Shown here: one piece after another, positions 46,831 through 57,096 of the stretch | Numbering within the stretch: position 1 is the first letter of the stretch | How the letters are laid out: each line of letters begins with the position of its first letter | Translations under genes and position numbers: made by a program | Notes under the pieces: generated by a model | Told to the model about the DNA's origin: nothing | What the model saw: only the letters and a program-made list of their open reading frames with translations | Databases searched by the model: none | DNA from: Fidelibacterota bacterium | Lineage (GTDB): Bacteria > Pseudomonadota > Alphaproteobacteria > Rhodospirillales > Rhodospirillaceae | Length of the DNA stretch: 64,000 bases | Assembly (NCBI GenBank): GCA_947476625.1 | Contig: CANJRA010000001.1 | Location: forward strand, 310,001 to 374,000 | Reading direction: 5' to 3'

Positions 46831-48255
46831 CTAATTATACAGCACATCATTTGCGGGCGCATCGGGCATTGCGCCATCCCAGCCGCCGCCGAGGGCCTGG
46901 ACAAGCCCAACCACAGCGGTAAAGCGGGTCAGCGAGCTTTGCACGACCGACTCTTGCGCCTGGAAAGCGGTATTTTGGGCGTTAAGGACTGTCTGGAAGT
47001 CGATCGCGCCGGCGCGGTAGCGCAGCTCCGCGAGGCGGTAGGCAAGGTCAGCCTCGCTGCGGGCGGTTTGGATGAGCGCGTATTGCTGGGTGTTCTGATC
47101 CACCGCCGTCAGCGCATCCTCGACATCGCTAAAGGCCGCGATCACCGCTTGCTGATAGTTCTCGGCGACTTCGATGTATCTGGCGCGAGACGACTGTTCT
47201 TGTGCTTGCAGACGCCCGCCGGAGAACAGCGTTTCGGCGACGGACGCCCCAAAGCCATAGGCAAATGTGCCGGTGGTGAAGAGACTGGCCAGCGCGCCGC
47301 TGGAGCTGCCACCGCTGGCGGTCAACTGAATGCTGGGAAAGCGCGCGGCACGGGCGGCGCCGACATCGAAGTTGGCGGCGCGCAAAGAGGATTCGGCGCT
47401 GCGCAAATCGGGTCGGCGCACCATCAATGTCGACGGAATCCCCGCGCCGACGACCGGCAAGGCGACGTCGGCCAGACCGCGCGCCGCGATATCGAAGCCT
47501 TGCGGATTGCGTCCTACCAGCTCGGCAAGGGCGTCGAGGGATTGACGTTCGGCGAGACGTAGCGCCGGGATTGTCGCGCGTTGGCTGGCCAAAGCCGCGC
47601 GCTGTTGCGCGAGTTCAAGTTCAGACAGCGTGCCGACGCGGCGCTGGGTCTCGAGCAGGCGCAAGATCTCCTCGGCGTTTTTCAAGCGCTCACCCGCGAA
47701 GTACTGACGTTCGCGCGCCGATAAAACTTGGAGATAGGTGGTGATGACATTGGAAACCAAAGTGATTGCGACGGTTTCGCGGTCGTAGAGACTGGACTCA
47801 AGACGCTTGCCGGCCGACGCCGCCGAACTACGGACTGCGCCGAAGAGATCGAGCTGGTACGAAGCCTGCAATGAGCCTTGATAGCTGGTGGCGGTAACGT
47901 CGGGCCCAACGACCTGCCTGACGCTGCGGCTCGCGCTGCCGCCGGCTGAGACGGTTGGAAAAAACGCGGCGCCGGCGATCTTCGCCGAGGCTTCAGTTTG
48001 CAGGATGCGCGCGACAGCGGCTTTGAGCGAGTGGTTGTTGGTTTGCGCTTCCGCGATCAACTGATTGAGTTCATCGCTCTTGAAGCTTTGCCACCATGTC
48101 GCGTCCGGTGGAATCGGCATGACCGTGGTGTCCGACACCCGTACCGCGCTGTCCCATGCAGCAGGCGCTGCGATCTTGGGCGCATTCATCGACGCGCATG
48201 CCGACAATAAAAATACGGCGGATGTCAGAGCGGTCGAAGCAAAAAGGCGGCGCAT
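46831..48255 (-). CDS. Outer-membrane efflux lipoprotein (NodT/OprM family)
   Basis: From ATG 48255 the protein has a lipoprotein signal with LLSAC, making Cys20 the lipidated residue, then two TolC-type repeats with long helices and beta strands (QLDLFGAVRSSAASAG; LRAANFDVGAARAARFPSIQ). It forms the outer-membrane channel of a tripartite pump. The macB stop precedes this start by one base, so it is co-transcribed with macAB. An earlier start would overlap macB's end and is not supported. Confidence 0.92.
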   Translation of the reverse strand: MRRLFASTALTSAVFLLSACASMNAPKIAAPAAWDSAVRVSDTTVMPIPPDATWWQSFKSDELNQLIAEAQTNNHSLKAAVARILQTEASAKIAGAAFFPTVSAGGSASRSVRQVVGPDVTATSYQGSLQASYQLDLFGAVRSSAASAGKRLESSLYDRETVAITLVSNVITTYLQVLSARERQYFAGERLKNAEEILRLLETQRRVGTLSELELAQQRAALASQRATIPALRLAERQSLDALAELVGRNPQGFDIAARGLADVALPVVGAGIPSTLMVRRPDLRSAESSLRAANFDVGAARAARFPSIQLTASGGSSSGALASLFTTGTFAYGFGASVAETLFSGGRLQAQEQSSRARYIEVAENYQQAVIAAFSDVEDALTAVDQNTQQYALIQTARSEADLAYRLAELRYRAGAIDFQTVLNAQNTAFQAQESVVQSSLTRFTAVVGLVQALGGGWDGAMPDAPANDVLYN

Positions 48256-48256
48256 C

Positions 48257-50278
48257 TTACTCGGCTCCGAGTGCAACGACGGGATCGAGGTTGGCGGCCT
48301 TGCGCGCCGGCAAGTAGCCGAACAACACGCCGGTCGCAAAAGCACACGAGAAGGCCAGCAACACGGGCGCGAAAGAATATTCGACCGGCTTGCCGAAGTA
48401 AGCGAACGCAGCCGCGGTGCCGAGGCCGATGATAACGCCGATTATGCCGCCGAGCGAGCAGACCACCAGCGCCTCGGTGTTGAACTGCAGCAAGATATTG
48501 AGTTTCCGCGCGCCGGTGGCCATGCGAATGCCGATCTCGCGTGTGCGCTCGGTGACGCTGACCAGCATAATGTTCATGACGCCAATACCGCCGACCAGAA
48601 GCGAAATGGCGGCGACCGCGCCCAAGAGAATGGTGAGTGTGTTCTGGGTTTCGGTGGCGGTTTCCAGCACCGAGACCATGTTGCGGATTTGGAAGTCTTC
48701 GTTTTTGTGGCGTGCAATCAGTAACTGCGTAATGGCGGCCTGGGTTGCGTCGATCTTGGCGACGTCGGCGACGGCGACGGTAATCGTGCGCGCATAGCGT
48801 TGGCCGTAGATGCGCTGCGAGCCGGTCGTAATGGGAACGAAAATCTGATCGTCCATGTCGTTGCCATTGCTGCCGGCGCCCTTGGCTTCAAGAACGCCGA
48901 TGACAAGAAACGGATTGTTGTTGATGGCGATGTATTTACCGAGCGGGTCTTCGCCTTCGGTGAAGACGGCTTTCACGACGGTCTGGCCCATCACAACGAC
49001 CGGTGCGTAGGACTTTACATCCTCGTCGGTGAAGAAGGCGCCGTAAGCCACGGGCCAGTCGCGCGCGATGGTATAATCCGCCGTCGTTCCGTCGATCTGG
49101 GTTTGATAGTCATTCTTTTCGTAACGCACAGTGACGCCGGTAGGAAATTCGGGCACGGCAGCATCGACATTGGGCAGCTCGGCGATGGCTTCGGCGTCGG
49201 CGGGAACCAGTGTGGCGCGGAAACCGCCGGTGAAACGCTGATTAGGCGCGCCGGGACGAATCAGCAGTAGATCGGTGCCCATGGCCGAGATGCGGTCGAG
49301 CACCTGTTGCTTGGCGCCGTTGCCGATGGCGAGCATGGCGACGACCGACGCGACGCCGATAATAATGCCGAGCAGCGTCAGCATGGTGCGCATGAGATTG
49401 TTGCTGAGCGAGTGCATCGCCATTTTCCCGGCTTCCACGACATCGGGCACGCTGGCCCAGTTAGGCGCGGGGCCAAGGCCCTCGGGTTTGATGGCTTGCG
49501 CGGCGCGCGCGGCGTCGGGTTTGAGGGCGCCCGTGTCCGACGTGATCGTCCCGTCTTTTATTTCGATAACGCGTTTGGCTTGATGCGCGACGTTAGCGTC
49601 GTGAGTAATGATCAGGATGGTGTGGCCTGCGTCATTGAGCTCGTGCAGCAGCTTCATGACGTCGGTGCCGCTTTTGCTGTCGAGCGCGCCGGTGGGTTCG
49701 TCGGCGAGGATCACGGCGCCGCCATTCATAAGGGCGCGCGCGATCGACACACGCTGCTGCTGGCCGCCGGATAATTGGTTGGGACGGTGATCGAGGCGTT
49801 CACCGAGGCCGAGTGAGCTTAATAATTTTTGTGCGCGTTCGATGCGCTGGGCGTGCGAGAGGCCGGCGTAAACCGCCGGCACTTCGACGTTCTGTGTCGC
49901 GGAAGCTGCGGCGAGCAGATTGTACTGCTGAAAAATGAAACCGAACGCCCCGCGGCGCAGCAGCGCACGCTGATCGGCGTCTAAGCCGGAGACTTCATGA
50001 CCGGCGAAAAGATAGCTGCCCGACGACGGCCGGTCGAGGCAGCCCAGGATGTTCATCAGTGTGGTTTTACCCGAGCCCGATGCGCCCATGATGGCTACCA
50101 TCTCGCCGGGATAGATATCGAGCGACACGCCGTGCAGGACTTGCACGGCCAATTCGCCGTTGTTGTAGGTCTTGGTGATGTCCTTGAGCGCGATGATCGG
50201 TTGCGCGTCCGATTGCGGCGATTGGGTGTCGTCGCTGCGGTTATGCGCGTCGCGCTTGGGATTGGTGAGATTGGTCAT
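48257..50278 (-). CDS. macB: MacB-type ABC efflux ATPase/permease
   Basis: The 673-residue protein has an N-terminal ATPase with Walker A GASGSGKT (about 65-72), signature [15 protein letters not shown] and Walker [13 protein letters not shown]. Its C-terminal FtsX-like permease has one early membrane helix and three late ones ([40 protein letters not shown]). MacB proteins move peptides, macrolides or other molecules from the periplasm through a TolC channel, using mechanotransmission. Its start overlaps the end of macA by 4 bases. Confidence 0.95.
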   Translation of the reverse strand: MTNLTNPKRDAHNRSDDTQSPQSDAQPIIALKDITKTYNNGELAVQVLHGVSLDIYPGEMVAIMGASGSGKTTLMNILGCLDRPSSGSYLFAGHEVSGLDADQRALLRRGAFGFIFQQYNLLAAASATQNVEVPAVYAGLSHAQRIERAQKLLSSLGLGERLDHRPNQLSGGQQQRVSIARALMNGGAVILADEPTGALDSKSGTDVMKLLHELNDAGHTILIITHDANVAHQAKRVIEIKDGTITSDTGALKPDAARAAQAIKPEGLGPAPNWASVPDVVEAGKMAMHSLSNNLMRTMLTLLGIIIGVASVVAMLAIGNGAKQQVLDRISAMGTDLLLIRPGAPNQRFTGGFRATLVPADAEAIAELPNVDAAVPEFPTGVTVRYEKNDYQTQIDGTTADYTIARDWPVAYGAFFTDEDVKSYAPVVVMGQTVVKAVFTEGEDPLGKYIAINNNPFLVIGVLEAKGAGSNGNDMDDQIFVPITTGSQRIYGQRYARTITVAVADVAKIDATQAAITQLLIARHKNEDFQIRNMVSVLETATETQNTLTILLGAVAAISLLVGGIGVMNIMLVSVTERTREIGIRMATGARKLNILLQFNTEALVVCSLGGIIGVIIGLGTAAAFAYFGKPVEYSFAPVLLAFSCAFATGVLFGYLPARKAANLDPVVALGAE

Positions 50279-51666
50279 ATGCGCGGACCGCCGCCGAAGC
50301 CGCCGGGCCCACCACCGCCTTGGCGACGGCCGTTTGCCGGCTGCGTGCCGCCATCAAGCACGACTTCGTCGCCGACTTTGAGACCGGATTTTACTTCCGC
50401 CGAAAGCCGGTTCATGACGCCGATTTCCACTTCGCGCGTTACCACGTCTCCATCCTCTATGACGTGCACGGTATAGCGTGTGGGCTGCACAGTGCTGGGA
50501 CGTTCGCGGCGGCGCGGGCGATCAGTTGCGGTCGGCGGTGCGCCGGGCGTGACTTCGGTTGTGGCGGGAGCCGTGTTCGGTGTTGCGGGTGGGGTGTCGG
50601 TCGCGCGGCTGCGCCGTTCGCCGCCGTCCGCCGGATTGTCTGCGCGTGCTGTACGGATAGGATGCAATGCCGTCACGGGAACGACCGGTACTTGGCGCGC
50701 GGAGGCTACAACGAAAAACACTTGCGCGCTCATTTGCGTGAGGAGATCGCGGTCGGGATTCTCGACATCGAAAAGGCTGTTATAGAGCACGACGTTGTTG
50801 ACGACGTCGGGCGTCGGAATGATTTGACGCAGTTTGCCGTAACGCCGCTTGTCGGATGTGCCGAGCGTCGTGAAATAGGCCTCCATGCCGATTTTCAACT
50901 TCGGCACGTCGGCTTCCGACACTTGCGCCCACACCGTCATGGTATCCAAGTCGGCGATGCGTAATACGATTGGCGCGGTCTGGTTCGCGTTCAGGGTCTG
51001 ACCTTCTTTGGCGATGAGATTCACCACCGTGCCTTCCATGGGCGCATAGATTTTGGTGTAGCCGAGATTGGCAAGGTCGCCGCTCAAAGTAGATTCGGTC
51101 TGCTTGATCTGTGCTTCGAGTTGAGCGATCTGCGCGACGTTGACTTTCAGGTTTGAATCCGATGTGTCGTAATCGTTCTGGCTGGTAGCGTTTTCTTTCA
51201 GCAATTCCTTCTGACGCGTGAACTGCAGGTTGGCGAGCGTGCGTTGGGCCTGACGTTGCGCAAGTTGTGCCTTGAGATTGAGAAGCTGGGCTTCGTCGGC
51301 ATTGACGCGCGACTGGTAAATAGTCGGATCGATTTCGGCCAAGAGATCGCCCTTCTTGACCATAGCGCCGTAGTCCACATGCAGGACTTTAAGCTGGCCG
51401 GACACCTGCGTGCCGACATCGACGTATTGCAGCGGTTGCAGTGTGCCAAGCGCCGTCACCGTATCTTCGATAGTGCCGATGGCGACTTTTTGTGTGAGGT
51501 GGGCAGTCTCGGAGCCGCTACGCCCCCAGATCGCCCAGGCGCCAAGTCCGATAACCAGCACAACGGCTGCGGCCAGGGCGGGCAGCATCCAACGCGGGCG
51601 GCTCTTTCCGACGAAGGTGGCGGACGCCATTTTAAGGGGAGAGATTTTGGACGGTTCAAACATCAT
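50275..51666 (-). CDS. macA: MacA-type periplasmic adaptor
   Basis: The 463-residue protein has one N-terminal membrane helix (about 28-48, [20 protein letters not shown]). It continues with the lipoyl half [20 protein letters not shown], a long coiled-coil hairpin (about 110-205), the second lipoyl half [20 protein letters not shown] and beta-barrel/MP domains. The C-terminal region contains a Pro/Thr/Ala-rich stretch ([17 protein letters not shown]) and a Gly-rich end. It bridges MacB and the outer-membrane protein. No regulator gene is next to the operon. Confidence 0.93.
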   Translation of the reverse strand: MMFEPSKISPLKMASATFVGKSRPRWMLPALAAAVVLVIGLGAWAIWGRSGSETAHLTQKVAIGTIEDTVTALGTLQPLQYVDVGTQVSGQLKVLHVDYGAMVKKGDLLAEIDPTIYQSRVNADEAQLLNLKAQLAQRQAQRTLANLQFTRQKELLKENATSQNDYDTSDSNLKVNVAQIAQLEAQIKQTESTLSGDLANLGYTKIYAPMEGTVVNLIAKEGQTLNANQTAPIVLRIADLDTMTVWAQVSEADVPKLKIGMEAYFTTLGTSDKRRYGKLRQIIPTPDVVNNVVLYNSLFDVENPDRDLLTQMSAQVFFVVASARQVPVVPVTALHPIRTARADNPADGGERRSRATDTPPATPNTAPATTEVTPGAPPTATDRPRRRERPSTVQPTRYTVHVIEDGDVVTREVEIGVMNRLSAEVKSGLKVGDEVVLDGGTQPANGRRQGGGGPGGFGGGPRI

Positions 51667-51919
51667 TATCTCGTGCTCGGGATGTCGTGCCTGGGGGACT
51701 CATGATCGGGAGTGTACTGGTAACGTCTCGACCGGTGCTTTGATGCAAGCCGGGGCTGCTCCTGTAACGCTCCCCAGCGCCGGGTGATGCACGCAAGGAG
51801 CGTAAAATACCCTAAGTCGTTATTCACCCCTGATATTTATATCTTTATTGTCATGACTCGGCCCTATAAGTCGGTCTTCACGTGGGCCGGTCTTCAGCTG
51901 GAATGATGTAAGGCAAGGC

Positions 51920-52690
51920 ATGAGGCTAGTTTCCTCCATCGGACACGCGTGGGCGCTGACCTACGTGACATTGGTGATCGTGCTGTTGGGCGCGCTCGGC
52001 CTGGCTGTCCTGGTCGCGGCGGCCGTCAGTTTCGGGCCTTTTGATGCGTGGTTTGTGTTCGGTGCCGTGGCGACCTATGCCGGCGGCGCGCTGATCATGG
52101 TGGCGCGGATCGGCGGTTATCATCCATTCCCCCGTTTTGGCGCGGCCAATACCGTGACCCTGGTCCGGTTCGCGTTAACCTGCGTTATTGCCGGTTTGGT
52201 CCTGCAGACCTTGGTGTCGTCGATTTCGCTTTCGCCGGCCATGGGATGGGCTTCTTTCGGTCTGGTCGCTGTCGCCATGGTGTTCGATGGGATCGATGGC
52301 TATTGCGCCCGCCGTCAGGGCTTGTCGTCCCGTTTTGGTGCGCGCTTCGATATGGAGACGGACGCACTCCTGATTTTCCTGCTGTCGATTACAGCTCTGA
52401 CACTCGAAAAGGCAGGTTGGTGGGTGCTGGTGGGGGGGCTGCTACGCTATATATATGTGGCCGCAGGCTGCGTGTGGCCGATATTGAACGAACCCTTACG
52501 GCCCTCGATGCGGCGCAAGGCCATTTCCGCGATCCAGGGCGGCGTGCTGGCGACACTGCTGGTCCCGATCATTACACCGCCTTTCAGCACCACGATTGCG
52601 GCTATCGCTATGGTTCTTCTGGTGTATTCCTTCGGGCAGGATGTGTTTTGGATTCTGCGCCGCCCCACAGCCAAACACGCGCACCGATGA
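51920..52690 (+). CDS. CDP-alcohol phosphatidyltransferase family membrane enzyme
   Basis: The 256-residue protein has about six membrane segments and the family motif DGxDGxxARxxGxxxxxGxxxDxxxD, seen here as FDGIDGYCARRQGLSSRFGA then RFDMETDA. These enzymes transfer a phosphoalcohol from CDP-linked donors to another alcohol in phospholipid synthesis. The exact pair cannot be read. It is followed 13 bases later by the LtaS-like gene, so the two are probably an operon that handles a phosphoglycerol or similar head group. Confidence 0.9.
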   Translation: MRLVSSIGHAWALTYVTLVIVLLGALGLAVLVAAAVSFGPFDAWFVFGAVATYAGGALIMVARIGGYHPFPRFGAANTVTLVRFALTCVIAGLVLQTLVSSISLSPAMGWASFGLVAVAMVFDGIDGYCARRQGLSSRFGARFDMETDALLIFLLSITALTLEKAGWWVLVGGLLRYIYVAAGCVWPILNEPLRPSMRRKAISAIQGGVLATLLVPIITPPFSTTIAAIAMVLLVYSFGQDVFWILRRPTAKHAHR

Positions 52691-52703
52691 GAAGCATTGC
52701 TTT

Positions 52704-54374
52704 ATGACTAGCCGCAAGTTCGCGCGCCGCGAAGAACGCTCCATTCTTGGACAAGGCCTCGGCTGGATTCTGGCGCTCGGCGTCCTCTATTTCATTCTGG
52801 TGCTGCCGGACCGGCTTGGTGCGCTGCGCGCCGTGGAGACGTGGTGGCTGCCGCTGGAACTGCCGCTCATCGTGTTTGTGCTGGTGGCGGCGCCGGGGGT
52901 GCTGCGCGCGCTCGTGCGTGTCGTCATTGCCTTCTCGCTTGCGGTGGTGTTGCTTTTTAAAATTGCCAACATGGCGGCGTACTTCGGTTTTGCACGGCCC
53001 TTTAGCCCGCTGGTCGATGCGCTGATGGTCCCGACGTTGCTTGATACGTTGAGCAAGGCTGCGGGTAAGGGTGCTGCGATAGGCGCGCTCGCGGGTGTGG
53101 CCGTGATCGTGTTGCTGTTGCTGACGCTGCTGGCATGGGTGACAGGCACGGTCGGCAGCGGTGTGCACCAACGTAATCGCGCAGGCGTGGCGCTGGTGGC
53201 GCTCGCGGTCGTGGGGCTCGGGTTCACCCAATACGCAAGTTTCAACGCCAGCCGTTTCGTGCGCGCGCAAACGGTGATGATCGCGCAAAGTCTGCGCGAC
53301 GCCGAGCAGTTCCGCGTGCAGTTGCTCGAAAACCCCTTTGCTGATTTGCCTGTAGACCAAAAACTCGCGGGCCTTAAAAACGTCGACGTGCTGCTGATTT
53401 TTGTTGAGGCTTACGGCCGCGCGGCTTTGGACAATCCCGCCTATGCGCCGAAATTGCGCGCAACGTTGCAGCAGTTTGGCGCGGAGCTTCAGGAAAAAGG
53501 ATTTGCCGCGCGCAGCGGCTGGATGGTCTCGCCGACGTTCGGCGGCGAAAGTTATCTGGCACACAGTACGGCTGTGTCGGGACTTTTGGTCAACGATCAA
53601 CAGCGCTATGTGCAGCTTCTGCGCAGCCAGCGGCGCACGCTGGTTCATGATTTTAATGATGCCGGTTGGCGCACAGTGGCGGTGATGCCCGAAATCACGA
53701 TGCCCTGGCCCGAGGCCGATTACTTTACCTTCGGCAAAATCTATACGGCGCAGAATTTGGAATATAAGGGCAAGTCGTTCGAGTACATGACCATGCCCGA
53801 CCAGTACACGCTGTCGGCCTTTCAGACGCGCGAGCTGGCACCAACGGACCGCAAACCGGTGATGGCGGAAATTGCGCTGGTCTCGAGTCATATTCCCTGG
53901 GCGCCGATTCCGAAGCCGGTGCCGTGGGAGAATGTGGGAGACGGCAGCATATTTACGACAGAGCGTACGCCGGAGACCGCCGATGACGTGTGGCGCACGC
54001 CGTCGCGCGTGCCGGAGTTTTATGCGCTCTCGATCGACTATACGTTGCAAACGCTTAAGTCGTTCGTCACGACCTATGGCAACGAGCGCACTTTATTTAT
54101 CATCATCGGCGATCACCAGCCGATGACCTTCATCGCCGGAGAGGGCGCGCCACATGATGTGCCGGTCCATATGATTGCTAAAGATCCAGCGATTCTGGCG
54201 GCTTTGGATGAAGGCGCTTGGGCCGCCGGCATGGAGCCGGATGCCGCCAGTGCGCCGTGGCCGATGGACAGTCTGCGCGCGCGTATCCTTCAGGCTTTCA
54301 CGCGCGTAGCGAATGCGCCATTGTCGGCGGAATCTGAGGCCCCTCCTCAAACAGCACCGCAGGCGAAGCCGTAA
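52704..54374 (+). CDS. LtaS/sulfatase-type phosphoglycerol transferase-like membrane enzyme
   Basis: From ATG 52704 the protein is 556 residues. Four or five N-terminal membrane helices (about 16-35, 50-90, 125-147, 158-175) precede an extracytoplasmic alkaline-phosphatase/sulfatase-fold domain. Metal site features are the Glu of FVEAYGR (235), SPTFGGES (276-283) where LtaS has its nucleophilic Thr, GDHQP and HDVPVHMIA. LtaS-like enzymes move phosphoglycerol groups; exact chemistry here is unknown. An upstream open frame to 52596 overlaps the preceding gene and is not supported. The start is 13 bases after the CDP-alcohol enzyme, and the stop overlaps the next ATG by one base. Confidence 0.85.
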   Translation: MTSRKFARREERSILGQGLGWILALGVLYFILVLPDRLGALRAVETWWLPLELPLIVFVLVAAPGVLRALVRVVIAFSLAVVLLFKIANMAAYFGFARPFSPLVDALMVPTLLDTLSKAAGKGAAIGALAGVAVIVLLLLTLLAWVTGTVGSGVHQRNRAGVALVALAVVGLGFTQYASFNASRFVRAQTVMIAQSLRDAEQFRVQLLENPFADLPVDQKLAGLKNVDVLLIFVEAYGRAALDNPAYAPKLRATLQQFGAELQEKGFAARSGWMVSPTFGGESYLAHSTAVSGLLVNDQQRYVQLLRSQRRTLVHDFNDAGWRTVAVMPEITMPWPEADYFTFGKIYTAQNLEYKGKSFEYMTMPDQYTLSAFQTRELAPTDRKPVMAEIALVSSHIPWAPIPKPVPWENVGDGSIFTTERTPETADDVWRTPSRVPEFYALSIDYTLQTLKSFVTTYGNERTLFIIIGDHQPMTFIAGEGAPHDVPVHMIAKDPAILAALDEGAWAAGMEPDAASAPWPMDSLRARILQAFTRVANAPLSAESEAPPQTAPQAKP

Positions 54375-55141
54375 TGTTCGTACCTTTCGTTCAGCAAACA
54401 CAGACCGCCGTTTGGCCAAGCGACAGTGTCGCTATTTTGCCGCTGGCGGCGGTTGAAGCGCATGGACCGCATCTGCCGTTAGGCACCGATGGTTTCATCG
54501 CTGAAGCGATCCTCGATCATGCCGCGCAGCGCGACGGGGGTACGGCTTCATTTGTACGCTTGCCGCTGTTGTGGCTGGGTGCCTCGGCGGAACACAGCGA
54601 CCGCGCGGGAACCTTGAGCCAGGAACCAGAGCGGCTGATCGCGCAGATTGTCGATATCGGTGCGGGACTTGCGCGGTGCGGTCTTCGCCGCGTGATATTG
54701 TTCAACGGTCACGGCGGCAACATCGCGGCCGGCAGCATCGCGGCGCTGAAGCTGCGCACGCAGTTCAATATGCTGGCGGCCAGTGCGCATTGGCTCGACT
54801 TCGGCGTGCCCGAAACTATCACGCCGCCTACGCCAGTTGTGAATGATGTGCACGGCGGCTGGGTGGAGACGTCAGTGTTGCTGCATCTGGCGCCGCATTT
54901 AGTCGTGATGGATAAGGCCGCCGCACGCCCCGCCGAACCGCCGGCAAAGAGTTTGTTTCCTACCGGGCCGATTACCTGGGGCTGGAAGCTTGACGATCTA
55001 TCGGCTGAAAGCATGGGCGGTTGGATCGGCGCGCCCAACCTCGCAACGGCGGAACTCGGCAAGGCCTTGATCGATCATGCTGCCGAAAAACTTCTTCAGA
55101 CGCTCAGGGAAATTGCCGCAGCGCCTTGGTCAGTTAAGTAG
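54374..55141 (+). CDS. Creatininase-family amidohydrolase
   Basis: The 255-residue protein has the metal motifs of the family: LAAVEAHGPHLPLGTDGFIA, FNGHGGNIAAG and DVHGGWVETS. Family members include creatininase, the archaeal ArfB deformylase that acts on a formylaminopyrimidine in riboflavin/F420 synthesis, and MftE peptidase in mycofactocin synthesis. No mycofactocin gene is present here, and the neighbouring GTP cyclohydrolase II makes an ArfB-like pterin/flavin-type role attractive, but this is inference. The ATG overlaps the upstream stop by one base. Confidence 0.88.
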   Translation: MFVPFVQQTQTAVWPSDSVAILPLAAVEAHGPHLPLGTDGFIAEAILDHAAQRDGGTASFVRLPLLWLGASAEHSDRAGTLSQEPERLIAQIVDIGAGLARCGLRRVILFNGHGGNIAAGSIAALKLRTQFNMLAASAHWLDFGVPETITPPTPVVNDVHGGWVETSVLLHLAPHLVVMDKAAARPAEPPAKSLFPTGPITWGWKLDDLSAESMGGWIGAPNLATAELGKALIDHAAEKLLQTLREIAAAPWSVK

Positions 55142-55144
55142 CGC

Positions 55145-56284
55145 TTATTTCCGAACGACCTTGCGCACGATGCTCTCGAGCATGTGCCCGGCGCGTTCGG
55201 CTTTGGTTGTCAGGTAATAATGATTGTGCGGATTGACGTCGCCGACGATGCGTTGATGGCCGACGACATTGACGCCGAAGTTCTCCAGCGCTGAAATCTT
55301 TTCCGGGTTGTTGGTCATTAACGTGATGCGGCGGTATCCCAGCAGCGAGAGCATGGCGCCGGCGACTGCGTAACGGCGCTCGTCGGGCTCGTAGCCCAGC
55401 ACCGCGTCGGCATCCAACGTGTCGTGGCCCAAGGCTTGCAAACCGTAAGCGCGCATTTTGTTAAGCAGGCCGATGCCGCGGCCTTCCTGGTCGAGATACA
55501 GCAACGCACCGCTGCCCGCCGCCGCGATTTCATCAACGGCCCGGCGCAATTGATCGCCGCAGTCGCACTTGAGGCTGGCAAACAAATCGCCGGTCAAACA
55601 TGCAGAGTGCAGGCGCGTCAGTACCGGCTGATGAGAATTAGGCTTGCCGATAACAATGGCGATTTGGTCGTGCAAACCGTCGCCGCCGCGAAAGATCACA
55701 AACTCGGCGTCGGGGGCTTCGGCTAAAGGCACGCCCGCCCGCGCGGCGATGGTGAGATCGCGCGCCGATTGTTCGTGGAAGTTAGTGATGGCGGCCGCAT
55801 CGACTTCCAACAAGGATGTTTGGTAGCTTGCTTCCGCGGGCAGCACGACGGCGGCGGGCAGAAGGTAGGCGCGCTTCACAAGATCCAGCGCCGCGACTTC
55901 AAGCGTATCGGCCGGGCGATGTTCGATCGTGGGTATGCGCGGCTGTACGGCGATGAGGATGGTTTCAATCTCCTCGCCGGTCAGGCCGTCGAGCGAGAGA
56001 TGCGACGGGGTCGCGGTGTCGATACCAAGGTGGCCCAAACGCGGGGCCGGAAGAATCAGGCCCGGCGCGCCGCCGGTGGCGCGGTGCCAGGCGGCAATAC
56101 GCTCGCCGCCGAGCATTTCCGCCGCGGCGACAGTCAGGCTCGCGCCGCCCGCACCTGTGACCTTCACGGGCCGTCCGGCGCGCAGTTCGCTCCGGGCGCG
56201 TTGGACGGTCAGGCGCTCGGGGTTACCGAACCACCTTGCCAAGTCGCCATCTACCGTACCAATCTTCACGTCTTCGTTGGGCAC
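55145..56284 (-). CDS. ribA: GTP cyclohydrolase II with N-terminal extension
   Basis: The 379-residue protein has a C-terminal GTP cyclohydrolase II domain: LTRLHSACLTGDLFASLKCD gives the zinc cysteines with the following CG, YLDQEGRGIGLLNKMRAYGL the catalytic region and LMTNNPEKISALENFGVNVV the GTP-binding end. Its reaction opens the imidazole ring of GTP, giving diaminohydroxy-ribosylaminopyrimidine phosphate. The first about 170 residues (RARSELRAGRPVKVTGAGGA) look like a degenerate relative of the DHBP synthase half of RibBA fusions. It is convergent with the creatininase gene and divergent from the RibD-domain gene. Confidence 0.93.
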   Translation of the reverse strand: MPNEDVKIGTVDGDLARWFGNPERLTVQRARSELRAGRPVKVTGAGGASLTVAAAEMLGGERIAAWHRATGGAPGLILPAPRLGHLGIDTATPSHLSLDGLTGEEIETILIAVQPRIPTIEHRPADTLEVAALDLVKRAYLLPAAVVLPAEASYQTSLLEVDAAAITNFHEQSARDLTIAARAGVPLAEAPDAEFVIFRGGDGLHDQIAIVIGKPNSHQPVLTRLHSACLTGDLFASLKCDCGDQLRRAVDEIAAAGSGALLYLDQEGRGIGLLNKMRAYGLQALGHDTLDADAVLGYEPDERRYAVAGAMLSLLGYRRITLMTNNPEKISALENFGVNVVGHQRIVGDVNPHNHYYLTTKAERAGHMLESIVRKVVRK

Positions 56285-56313
56285 ACAGAACCTATTCGTT
56301 TAACAAAATCATC

Positions 56314-57093
56314 ATGGACGCCATTGTGGACTGGGACAGGGACACTCCGCAATGGTTGGCGGTATTGGCCGCAGCCGGTGGTTGTGGGTCTGTACCAGCA
56401 CCTTTGCATAACGCCCTATGGCCCCTGTATGGCCCACTGACCCCGGCGAAATCGGGAGAAGACTTTATTATCGGGCAATTGGGGCAATCCTTGGACGGTC
56501 GCATTGCCACCCCCACCGGGCATTCCCACTATATAAACGGCAAGGCCGCCATTGTGCATCTCCACCGCCTGCGCGCGCTGGTGGACGCGGTTGTGGTGGG
56601 GATCGGCACAGTGGTGGCGGACGACCCGCAGCTAAATGTGCGCCACGCCGCGATGAATAAAGGCACATTGCCTCCGGCGCGGGTGGTGATCGATCCTTCC
56701 GGCCGCCTTGCGTCCACCGCCAAATGTTTGACCGAAGACGGCGCGCGGCGAATCGTGCTGCGCGGTATGGGTGCCGATCACGTTAGCGTGAGCGGCGTCG
56801 AGACACTGCATGTGCCGAGCGCAGGGGGCATGAAGCCGGCGGATATTCTGGCGGCCTTGCGGGGCATCGGGTTGCGCCGGATTCTGGTGGAAGGCGGCGC
56901 GCATACGCTCTCGCGGTTTTTGCAGGCCGGATGTTTGAACCGTCTGCACATTATGACCGCGCCGATGATTATCGGCTCGGGGCCCATCGGTCTTCACCTG
57001 GCCGACATAGATAATTTAAGCGCGGCGCTGCGACCGCGCGTTGCATCCTTCGCATTGCCGGAAGGCGACATACTTTTCGACTGCGCGTTCTAA
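56314..57093 (+). CDS. RibD C-terminal/dihydrofolate reductase-like protein
   Basis: The 259-residue protein is a stand-alone RibD reductase-type domain: IIGQLGQSLDGRIATPTGHS, VDAVVVGIGTVVADDPQLNV, PARVVIDPSGRL, ILVEGGAHTLSRFLQAGCLN and GSGPIGLHLADI. In riboflavin synthesis this domain uses NADPH to reduce the ribosyl group of a deaminated pyrimidine. The deaminase half is missing. ATG 56314 begins MDAIVDWDRDTPQW; an upstream frame to 56236 overlaps ribA. The two starts are 29 bases apart, so promoters would have to overlap. Confidence 0.88.
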   Translation: MDAIVDWDRDTPQWLAVLAAAGGCGSVPAPLHNALWPLYGPLTPAKSGEDFIIGQLGQSLDGRIATPTGHSHYINGKAAIVHLHRLRALVDAVVVGIGTVVADDPQLNVRHAAMNKGTLPPARVVIDPSGRLASTAKCLTEDGARRIVLRGMGADHVSVSGVETLHVPSAGGMKPADILAALRGIGLRRILVEGGAHTLSRFLQAGCLNRLHIMTAPMIIGSGPIGLHLADIDNLSAALRPRVASFALPEGDILFDCAF

Positions 57094-57096
57094 ACG

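Noticed and set aside
54374-55141. Mycofactocin cluster suggested by the creatininase-family gene
   Set aside because: No precursor peptide or radical SAM gene of the mycofactocin type is present nearby.
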